From NCBI GenBank assembly GCA_021820825.1, contig JAKADD010000004.1:1-19911 (forward strand): DNA of 19,911 bases, written 5' to 3'. The translations under genes were made by a program, and so were the position numbers. Source of the DNA: Bacillota bacterium. GTDB lineage: Bacteria > Bacillota > Bacilli > Alicyclobacillales > SLC66. Positions 14,681 through 19,911 of the stretch are shown one piece after another (the first letter of the stretch is position 1; the number at the start of each line of letters is the position of its first letter). Under the pieces are notes generated by a model. It was not told the origin of the DNA. It was given only the letters and a program-made list of their open reading frames with translations, and did no database searches.

Positions 14681-14698
14681 AGAGCCAGTGGGTTTTAC

Positions 14699-14727
14699 TT
14701 GACTTGTATGTTCAATCTATATACCAT
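14699..14727 (+). promoter_or_regulatory. Putative promoter of the sulfur-stress cluster
   Basis: TTGACT (14699-14704), 17-bp spacer, TACCAT (14722-14727). It is the best promoter pair between the LysR gene and TauE. The -10 box coincides with the left half of the CsoR-family-like operator at 14721-14736, the position expected for repression. Confidence 0.5.
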
Positions 14728-14736
14728 ACAGGGTAT
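14721..14736. promoter_or_regulatory. Putative CstR operator
   Basis: ATACCATACAGGGTAT is a pseudo-palindrome (ATACC, 6 bp, GGTAT) with a short G-tract on the right arm. CsoR/CstR-family operators are A/T-flanked C-tract/G-tract palindromes of this kind. It overlaps the -10 of the promoter in front of the cluster that encodes a CstR-like protein at 16241. The match is by eye. Confidence 0.45.
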
Positions 14737-14768
14737 CGTATGTGATTGTTTGAGGGGAGTGGGCGACG

Positions 14769-14876
14769 ATGAAACGGATGTGGAACTCGCTCTGACCTTC
14801 TCAAAAATTGCTGCTCCTGGGAGGAGTGGTTTTTCTCGCGGCGTCAGGAATTCAGTGGCTGATTCAAGTGAGATAG
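14769..14876 (+). pseudogene. Possible disrupted small membrane protein
   Basis: GAGGGGAG (14752-14759) precedes ATG 14769. The frame reads MKRMWNSL, then TGA (14793-14795), and continues with a hydrophobic stretch (KLLLLGGVVFLAASG) to a TAG at 14874-14876. Without the TGA it would be a single-helix protein of about 35 residues at the position of the first gene of the cluster. A mutation, sequencing error or chance resemblance are all possible. A short hairpin CTCCT-GGG-AGGAG (14814-14826) followed by TGGTTTTT lies inside it and may act as an attenuator. The rest of 14877-14969 shows no gene. Confidence 0.25.
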
Positions 14877-14969
14877 GAACACAGTCTCTACTGCAGGGGC
14901 GCGCGTCAACTGTTGTTTCCTGTTGAGGCGGCGCCAGGCATGGAATTGGCTTCTGGGGGTTGACAACAA

Positions 14970-15764
14970 GTGGTCGTTCATCTTACTGAATTGCAGATCG
15001 TTCTGTCAGTCGTATCGGGTGGAATCGTTGGTTTTACGCTTGGCCTGATCGGCGGCGGCGGCTCTATCATGGCGGTGCCTCTGTTGCTGTATCTCGTTGG
15101 CATCCGGGATCCGCATGTTGTGATCGGGAGTACAGCGCTGGCAGTCTCGGTCAATGCCTTTATAAACATGGTTCCCCATTGGCGGACTGGTCACATCAGG
15201 TGGAGGGCGGCGATCTGGTTCGCCATTCCTGGGGCGATTGGCGCGTATGTCGGTTCGATTTTTGGGAAGACAGTAAACGACAAGGAAATTTTGTTTCTCT
15301 TCGCCATACTCATGCTGGTGATTGCGGTTGTCATGTTGCGCAGGGATAAGCAAACCTCTGCCGGTGCGGGCGAACTGCGCATGAAACTGGAGCGCGTCAT
15401 CCCTGCGGGTTTGCTGACCGGCCTGGTTTCGGGATTTTTTGGCATCGGCGGCGGATTTCTGATCGTTCCTGGACTGGTTTTTTCGACCGGAATGGTGATG
15501 ATCGACGCCATTGGCACCTCCCTCTTTTCAGTGGGTGCATTTGGACTGACGACAGCAGTGTCCTATGCGCTGTCCGGTCTCGTTGACTGGTTTATCGTGA
15601 TTCTCTATGTCGCGGGCGGGATTGTGGGTGGTATAGCAGGCGCCGCCGTAGCCACCAGGCTGTCTCGGAAACGGCGCACGCTGCAGATTGTGTTTTCAGG
15701 GATTATTGTGATCGTCGCTTTTTATATGATCTATGTGAATTTGTCTGCGTTGCGTTTATTTTGA
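14970..15764 (+). CDS. TauE/SafE-family sulfite/organosulfonate exporter
   Basis: 264-residue membrane protein with about eight hydrophobic segments arranged as two related halves; each half carries a Gly-rich motif after its first helix (GLIGGGGSIMAVPLLL and GFFGIGGGFLIVPGLV), which is the internal duplication typical of the TauE/SafE family. Members move sulfite, sulfoacetate or other sulfur anions out of the cell, some import. GTG at 14970 is the only start before an upstream in-frame stop; GGGGG lies 10 nt before it. It is followed after 30 bp by the rhodanese gene and then a CstR-like regulator gene, the same partners as in the staphylococcal cst sulfide-detoxification system, which supports a sulfite or thiosulfate export role. 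Confidence 0.88.
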   Translation: MVVHLTELQIVLSVVSGGIVGFTLGLIGGGGSIMAVPLLLYLVGIRDPHVVIGSTALAVSVNAFINMVPHWRTGHIRWRAAIWFAIPGAIGAYVGSIFGKTVNDKEILFLFAILMLVIAVVMLRRDKQTSAGAGELRMKLERVIPAGLLTGLVSGFFGIGGGFLIVPGLVFSTGMVMIDAIGTSLFSVGAFGLTTAVSYALSGLVDWFIVILYVAGGIVGGIAGAAVATRLSRKRRTLQIVFSGIIVIVAFYMIYVNLSALRLF

Positions 15765-15794
15765 AATGGGTGACTTGAGAGGGGAGTGGCTGGT

Positions 15795-16181
15795 GTGGGA
15801 AATACAATTGTGTCAGTGCTGCTGGTGGTGGTTCTGGTATACTTGGTGTATCGAATGCTCCCGGCGAAGGGAATTATTTCGATCAAGGCAGCAGAATTGC
15901 AGGAGAAGTTGGCAAACAAAAAAACCAGTGGAACTCATTTTATCGACGTCAGGGAGCCGGCGGAATATAAAGGTGGACACGTTCCCGGGTTTCGCAATGT
16001 TCCTCTGGGTCAGATCACAAGCAGGTTGGGTGAACTTCCGAAAGAGGCGGAAGTTGTGCTGATGTGCCGCAGTGGCTCAAGGAGCATGATGGCCGCCAGG
16101 CAATTGAAGAAACACGGGTATCAGAAGATCGTAAACGTGTCAGGCGGCATCAGTCAGTGGACGGGAACGCAGGTTAAGTAG
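15795..16181 (+). CDS. Membrane-anchored single-domain rhodanese (sulfurtransferase)
   Basis: 128 residues. An N-terminal membrane helix (IVSVLLVVVLVYLVYRML, about 5-22) anchors a single rhodanese domain. The domain shows the CH2A-like start FIDVREPAEYKGGHVPG and the catalytic loop CRSGSR with Cys91 as persulfide carrier, then VNVSGGISQW near the end. GTG at 15795 is preferred since GGGGAG (15781-15786) is at good spacing; GTG at 15786 lies on the ribosome site itself. The domain probably faces the cytoplasm and moves sulfane sulfur between thiols. It sits between the exporter and the CstR-like gene in one transcription unit. Confidence 0.9.
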   Translation: MGNTIVSVLLVVVLVYLVYRMLPAKGIISIKAAELQEKLANKKTSGTHFIDVREPAEYKGGHVPGFRNVPLGQITSRLGELPKEAEVVLMCRSGSRSMMAARQLKKHGYQKIVNVSGGISQWTGTQVK

Positions 16182-16240
16182 CCGCGATTTGAGCAGTGAT
16201 TGTAATTGCGCATGGGAGGCGCTGGAGGGGGTCGCTGCGA

Positions 16241-16516
16241 ATGAACCAGGATGGGATCGATTACAATGACCAAGTCAAGAATCGACTGCGCAGGATCGAA
16301 GGACAGGTTCGCGGCGTACTTGGCATGATGGAGCAAGAAAAGGCATGCAAGGATGTGGTCAATCAGTTGTCGGCGATCAGGTCGGCAGTCGATCGTGTGA
16401 TCATGTATGTCGTCGGGGAAAACATGGAGCGCTGTATTCGCGAGGAAGTGACGACGGGACAGTCAGCGGAAAAAGTGTTGCAGGAAGCGATCGATTTACT
16501 GATGAAAAGCCGCTGA
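16241..16516 (+). CDS. cstR: CsoR-family repressor of CstR type (persulfide sensor)
   Basis: 91-residue all-helical repressor of the CsoR/RcnR/CstR family (RLRRIEGQVRGVLGMME is the family DNA-binding helix). Copper-sensing CsoR proteins use Cys, His, Cys; here the positions read C36, N61 and C65 (ACKDVV and ENMERC), so the copper-binding His is missing. The Cys pair with Asn and the C-terminal EAIDLLMKSR closely follow CstR, which forms Cys persulfide bridges when reactive sulfur species rise. ATG at 16241 has GGAGGGGG (16224-16231) upstream; the longer GTG start at 16196 is unlikely. Association with TauE and rhodanese genes strengthens the call. It likely represses the cluster through the site at 14721-14736. 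Confidence 0.85.
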   Translation: MNQDGIDYNDQVKNRLRRIEGQVRGVLGMMEQEKACKDVVNQLSAIRSAVDRVIMYVVGENMERCIREEVTTGQSAEKVLQEAIDLLMKSR

Positions 16517-16549
16517 CGGCTGGGGAATTTGCAGAGGGGGACGCACACG

Positions 16550-16987
16550 GTGATAGCAGAGGCAGCGGATTATTTCGCACTGTTGAAATCGATTCATGGG
16601 AGTATTGACGACCTGACGGACTCTTTGACCGAAGAAGAGTGGCTGCTTCGGCCGCAGGATAACTTCAACAACATCGCTTCGATTATCGATCATGTGACGC
16701 GCGTGGAGAAGCGTTTTATGGCAGCGATTGCAGGAGAAACCATCGATACTGACGCTGGCGCTCCTTTTAAGGCGACTCACTGGAACGTGGCGGTGATTCG
16801 TCAGGCATGGCGCGATGTGCTCGCCTACAGTGAGACAGTTCTGGATCAGCTCACGGAAGCCGATCTCGTTAAACCAGGGTTAACGTTGCGGATTGGGGAT
16901 CTTAACCGCCGCCAGCTGATTGTTTACACCATCGCGCACACCACACATCATCGCGGTCAGATCCCGCTTGTGGTCAAGCAATTCTGA
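16550..16987 (+). CDS. DinB-family metal-dependent protein
   Basis: 145-residue four-helix-bundle protein of the DinB/YfiT group. The expected three-His metal site is visible: H48 (IIDHVTRVEKRF) and H130/H134 (AHTTHHRGQI, an H-x3-H pair). Family members include bacillithiol-, mycothiol- and glutathione-dependent S-transferases as well as proteins without known function. GTG at 16550 is preferred, with GCAGAGGGGGA (16531-16541) ahead. It follows the CstR-like gene by 33 bp on the same strand, so it is probably co-transcribed and could use a low-molecular-weight thiol, but no residue proves this. The terminator at 17010-17048 ends the unit. Confidence 0.82.
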   Translation: MIAEAADYFALLKSIHGSIDDLTDSLTEEEWLLRPQDNFNNIASIIDHVTRVEKRFMAAIAGETIDTDAGAPFKATHWNVAVIRQAWRDVLAYSETVLDQLTEADLVKPGLTLRIGDLNRRQLIVYTIAHTTHHRGQIPLVVKQF

Positions 16988-17009
16988 GTTAGCCAGGATT
17001 GGATTGTGT

Positions 17010-17048
17010 GCAGAGCGCCCCCGAACCGCGCGGTCGGGGGCGCTCTGC
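17010..17048. terminator. Strong hairpin terminator between converging units
   Basis: GCAGAGCGCCCCCGA (17010-17024) and TCGGGGGCGCTCTGC (17034-17048) pair perfectly over 15 bp around a GC-rich 9-nt loop. Only GTTT follows on the plus strand, so the U-tract is poor. It lies 22 bp after the DinB stop and 16 bp from the beta-glucosidase stop, the place of a bidirectional terminator. Confidence 0.75.
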
Positions 17049-17064
17049 GTTTGCAGATAAGTCG

Positions 17065-18435
17065 CTATACGGTGGCGACGGTCTGAAACGCATTCAACAT
17101 AGAGGCATACCAGAGCGCGCTGTCCTTGGGCGTGCGTTTTTGTGTTTCGTAGTCCACATGCACGATCCCAAACCGCTTGCTATAGCCATACGCCCACTCG
17201 AAGTTGTCCAGCAAAGTCCACAGATAGTAGCCGCGCAGATCGACGCCCTGACGAAGCGCATCCGCCATGGCCAGGAAGTGATCGCGCAGGTACTGGATGC
17301 GCTCCTCATCGCAAACGCCGTCCGGTTTGAGTTGGTCCGCGTAGGCCGCACCATTTTCCGTTACATACAGAGGCAATGGACCATAGTCTTTTGTGAGTCT
17401 GACGAGCAGATCGGTGAGTGTCGGCGCGGAAACCGGCCACCCCATGTCGGTTACCCGATCCTGCGGTGTGACATGCTGCAGGTTCAGCATTCCAGCCCCT
17501 TCCTCGTGCGCGACCACCGCGTAAGAGTAAAAGTTGACGCCAAGAAAATCGGTGGGTTCACTGATAATGGCCAGGTCCCCCTCTCTCATCGCCTGCGGAT
17601 AGGAACCGAACACATCGGCAAATTTGTCCGGATAGGTTCCACGCAGCACGGGGTCCAGAAACCAGGTGTTGCTGAACACATCCTGACGGGCTGCCGCCGC
17701 CATGTCCTGAACGCTGTCCGTGGCGGCGTAGACCGGGGTCAGGTTTAATGTGACGCCGATTTGCCCGGTCAGGTTCTGGCGTCGGTATTCTTTGACCGCG
17801 AGTCCGTGCGACAGCAGGAGATGATGCCCTGCGTCGAGCATCGCAGCCTGATCGTGCAGCCCTGGCGCGTGCTCTCCGTTCATGTGGCCGAGAAATGCCG
17901 CGCACCACGGTTCATTGTGCGTGATGTAGCCTTTGATCCGTTCCTTGAAGTGGGCAAACACCACTGCGGCGTACTCTTCAAAGCGATAGGCCGTGTCGCG
18001 ATTCGTCCACCCGCCGCGCTCCTGCAAAGCGGCGGGAAGATCCCAGTGATACAGGGTGACAAAGGGCGCGAGATCCTGGGCAAGCAGCGCTTCGATCAGG
18101 CGGTCGTAGAAGTCGACGCCCTTTTGGTTGAGGCGGCCCTGTCCATCGGGAAACAGTCTGGGCCAGGAGAATGACAGACGGTAATGCTTCAGCCCAAGGC
18201 TCTTCATCAGTGCGATGTCCTCTGGATAGCGATGGTAATGGTCGCAGGCGACATCGCCTGTGGCGTCGCCCAGCACTTTTCCGGGCGTATGGCTGAATGT
18301 ATCCCAAATCGAGGGTCCGCGCCCATCCTCCTGCGCCGCGCCTTCAATCTGATAGGCTGCAGATGCGACGCCCCATACAAACCGATTTGGAAAGGCACTG
18401 TAAAATGTCGAGTCAAAATCCGGTGTCATTGCCAC
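17065..18435 (-). CDS. Beta-glucosidase, glycoside hydrolase family 1
   Basis: 456 residues, full length for GH1. It hydrolyses beta-linked glucosides such as cellobiose by a retaining mechanism in the cytoplasm; no signal peptide is seen. The N-terminal signature FVWGVASAAYQIEGA (20-34) is intact, the acid/base Glu is E175 in THNEPW, the nucleophile is E360 in LYVTENG, and WTLLDNFEWAYGYSKRFG near the end forms the sugar-binding site. The lack of the phospho-binding Ser/Lys/Tyr pattern was not checked in detail, so 6-phospho-beta-glucosidase activity is not strictly excluded, but the WTLLDNFEW end and the non-PTS context favour unphosphorylated substrate. GTG at 18435 has AGAGGGGA upstream; ATG at 18429 is an alternative. 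It follows the LacI gene by 32 bp. Confidence 0.93.
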   Translation of the reverse strand: MAMTPDFDSTFYSAFPNRFVWGVASAAYQIEGAAQEDGRGPSIWDTFSHTPGKVLGDATGDVACDHYHRYPEDIALMKSLGLKHYRLSFSWPRLFPDGQGRLNQKGVDFYDRLIEALLAQDLAPFVTLYHWDLPAALQERGGWTNRDTAYRFEEYAAVVFAHFKERIKGYITHNEPWCAAFLGHMNGEHAPGLHDQAAMLDAGHHLLLSHGLAVKEYRRQNLTGQIGVTLNLTPVYAATDSVQDMAAAARQDVFSNTWFLDPVLRGTYPDKFADVFGSYPQAMREGDLAIISEPTDFLGVNFYSYAVVAHEEGAGMLNLQHVTPQDRVTDMGWPVSAPTLTDLLVRLTKDYGPLPLYVTENGAAYADQLKPDGVCDEERIQYLRDHFLAMADALRQGVDLRGYYLWTLLDNFEWAYGYSKRFGIVHVDYETQKRTPKDSALWYASMLNAFQTVATV

Positions 18436-18467
18436 ATGGGTCCCCTCTTTCGTCTATTGCCTTGCTT

Positions 18468-19487
18468 TTATGGCAAGTGTAACGGTCTGGTGCTTTGGCG
18501 TACGACAAGATCGGTGGGCAACACGTAATGCATCGGTGTGTTGAGGGTTTCGCTGTTGATGAGCTCCAGCATGATCTGCGCCGCTTTGCGGCCGATCTCT
18601 TCTTTATTTTGACGAATGGTGGTCAGTTGTGGATAGACGTACGATGCAGCGTCGATATCGTCAAACCCGACCACGCTGATTTCCGCGGGCACCGCCACAC
18701 CCGCCCGGTGCAAGGACTGCATCACGCCAATCGCCGAGATATCGGAGGCGCAAATCAGGACGTCCGGTCGCTCGCTGCATTGGAGGATCTCGTTCCCTGC
18801 CCGCTGACCGCCTTCCATGGTGAACGTGCCATTCACAATCCAATCCGTACGGGGAGTGATTCCGACGGCTGCCATGCCTCCGTAAAACCCCTGGAGGCGT
18901 TCCATGGCCACCGGCAGTTCCAGCGGTCCATGCGCGAATCCGAGGCGACGATAGCCATTGTCAAAAAGCACTTTTACGAGATCGTAGACGGCTCTGCGAT
19001 TGTCTGACGTGACGGAACCGCAACGCGTTCCCTGCGCCGAGTGGTCGACCCCGACAAGAGGTACGCTGGCTTCCGCCAACTGATTGATGGCCTCGTCAGG
19101 CGAACCGAGCAGCAGGACTCCGTCAACGTCCCGATACTTGACGCGGTCGAGAAAATTGAAGCGATCAAAGGGAGACTGAGTATTGCCGAACAGCAAAAGG
19201 TCGTACCCTTGCTGACCAACCCATGTTTTGAATTCATTAAGAATATGGCCAATGTATGGCTGCCTCAGGCCCGCTCCGTCGAAAATTGGGTAAAACACAC
19301 CGATCGTGTTCGATTTGTTCGTGACAAGATGGCGTGCGGATGCCTTTGGATAATAGCGGAGCTCTTCAACGACTTTCAGAATGCGTGATTTTGTTTCTGC
19401 GCTGATGTCTGGATAGTTGTTCAGCGCCCGCGATACGGCAGTCACAGAAACGCCCGCCTGTTTCGCAACATCCCTGATGTTTGCCAA
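18468..19487 (-). CDS. LacI-family transcriptional regulator
   Basis: 339-residue repressor. The N-terminal helix-turn-helix and hinge are intact (NIRDVAKQAGVSVTAVSRAL, then ARHLVTNKSNTIGV), followed by a periplasmic-binding-like sugar domain (PDVLICASDISAIGV and ISVVGFDDIDAASYV). The start is TTG at 19487, with GGAAGGGAG upstream on the minus strand and the conserved ANIRDVA directly after. It lies between an Opp/Dpp-type ABC ATPase gene and the GH1 gene in the same direction and probably controls this unit in response to a beta-glucoside or its breakdown product. No clear LacI operator palindrome was recognised; a TTGCC/GGCAA repeat overlaps its stop region. Confidence 0.92.
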   Translation of the reverse strand: MANIRDVAKQAGVSVTAVSRALNNYPDISAETKSRILKVVEELRYYPKASARHLVTNKSNTIGVFYPIFDGAGLRQPYIGHILNEFKTWVGQQGYDLLLFGNTQSPFDRFNFLDRVKYRDVDGVLLLGSPDEAINQLAEASVPLVGVDHSAQGTRCGSVTSDNRRAVYDLVKVLFDNGYRRLGFAHGPLELPVAMERLQGFYGGMAAVGITPRTDWIVNGTFTMEGGQRAGNEILQCSERPDVLICASDISAIGVMQSLHRAGVAVPAEISVVGFDDIDAASYVYPQLTTIRQNKEEIGRKAAQIMLELINSETLNTPMHYVLPTDLVVRQSTRPLHLP

Positions 19488-19551
19488 TCGCCGATCGCTC
19501 CCTTCCCGTGCCAGTGCTTAGTCTGTTCAGATCGCTTCGGACACCTGCGAA

Positions 19552-19911
19552 TTAAACGATGGCGTGATGACAGGCCACGGAGTGTGCGGTGTCGATGTCG
19601 AGCAGTTGCGGCTCGGTTTCCCGACAGATTTCCGTGACAAGCGGACAACGGTCTGCAAATGGGCAGCCTTTGCGTCCCTCCAGCAGGTCGGGGGCGGCGT
19701 TGCTTGTTTCTGGCAGCGCCTGGCGCACGGGGTTGCCCGGCGTTGCCGCCAGCAGCAGGCGCGTGTACGGATGTGCGGGCCTGCGCAACAGTTCACTGGA
19801 GTTGGCGGATTCCATAATCTTGCCGCCATACATGACCATGATGCGATCGCCGAAGTAACGCGCTGACGCCAGATCATGGGTGATATACAGATACGAGAGA
19901 TTGTAGTCTGC
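19552..19911 (-). CDS. Opp/Dpp-type ABC transporter ATP-binding protein, C-terminal part (cut by window edge)
   Basis: 119 C-terminal residues; the gene continues beyond the right edge. It begins just before the switch-His motif LSYLYITHDLASARYFGDRI and continues with MYGGKIMES. The rest is the oligopeptide/dipeptide ATPase C-terminal domain: HPYTRLLLAATP, then the Cys-rich GCPFADRCPLVTEIC close to the end, typical of OppD/OppF/DppD/DppF. The stop is 64 bp from the LacI start on the same strand. Although the family is named for peptides, several members import cello-oligosaccharides and other beta-glucans, which the neighbouring beta-glucosidase and LacI genes make likely here. Confidence 0.88.
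   Translation of the reverse strand, partial: ADYNLSYLYITHDLASARYFGDRIMVMYGGKIMESANSSELLRRPAHPYTRLLLAATPGNPVRQALPETSNAAPDLLEGRKGCPFADRCPLVTEICRETEPQLLDIDTAHSVACHHAIV

Noticed and set aside
14699..14926. 75-residue open frame between LysR and TauE
   Set aside because: Its start coincides with the -35 box and it has no hydrophobic or domain pattern; the ATG at 14769 has the better ribosome site although that frame is interrupted.
16999..17748. 249-residue open frame on the plus strand
   Set aside because: Antisense to the GH1 gene and begins inside the terminator region; the GH1 frame has intact catalytic motifs.

Overview
The window reads as chromosomal DNA of a spore-forming Bacillota bacterium of moderately high GC, most like the Alicyclobacillaceae and relatives. 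This is inferred from strong GGAGG-type ribosome binding sites, very frequent TTG and GTG starts, a YjcZ-like glycine/tyrosine-rich protein tail at the left edge, and CstR-like, HisJ/PHP-like and GH1 proteins of Bacillota character. No rRNA, tRNA, CRISPR array, transposase or phage gene was seen. Species is not determined.

Left part (1-2457). The 3' end of a small Gly/Tyr-rich membrane protein is closed by a good intrinsic terminator. A two-gene ABC-2 exporter follows (ATPase 347-1306, permease 1306-2082), with a long inverted repeat just in front of it. A 375-bp gap (2083-2457) holds a perfect 26-bp inverted repeat and, near its right end, 11-bp-phased TTTACAG-like repeats resembling a PHO box.

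Organophosphate-type module (2458-8942). Seven tightly packed plus-strand genes encode an alkaline-phosphatase-superfamily phosphoesterase, a lipoprotein binding protein, two permeases, an ATPase, a DeoR/GlpR repressor and a PHP-family (HisJ-like) phosphatase. The set suggests import of a phosphorylated or phosphonate-type compound and its hydrolysis; the substrate is unknown.

Middle (9181-13729). A PLP trans-sulfuration enzyme (9181-10389) has its own promoter and a structured leader. A small unknown gene (10578-10838) lies behind a perfect 16-bp inverted repeat and overlaps tail to tail with an APC amino-acid permease on the minus strand. Divergent from the permease is an ECF sigma factor gene overlapping its zinc-finger/RskA-like anti-sigma gene.

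Sulfur-stress region (13790-16987). A LysR regulator is followed by TauE/SafE exporter, membrane-anchored rhodanese, CstR-like persulfide sensor and DinB-family protein. A putative CstR operator overlaps the promoter in front, together with a short broken-looking membrane ORF.

Right part (minus strand, 19911 to 17065). The end of an Opp/Dpp-type ABC ATPase, a LacI regulator and a GH1 beta-glucosidase are ordered as one transcription unit, suggesting uptake and cleavage of beta-glucoside oligosaccharides. A strong hairpin at 17010-17048 separates the two converging units.
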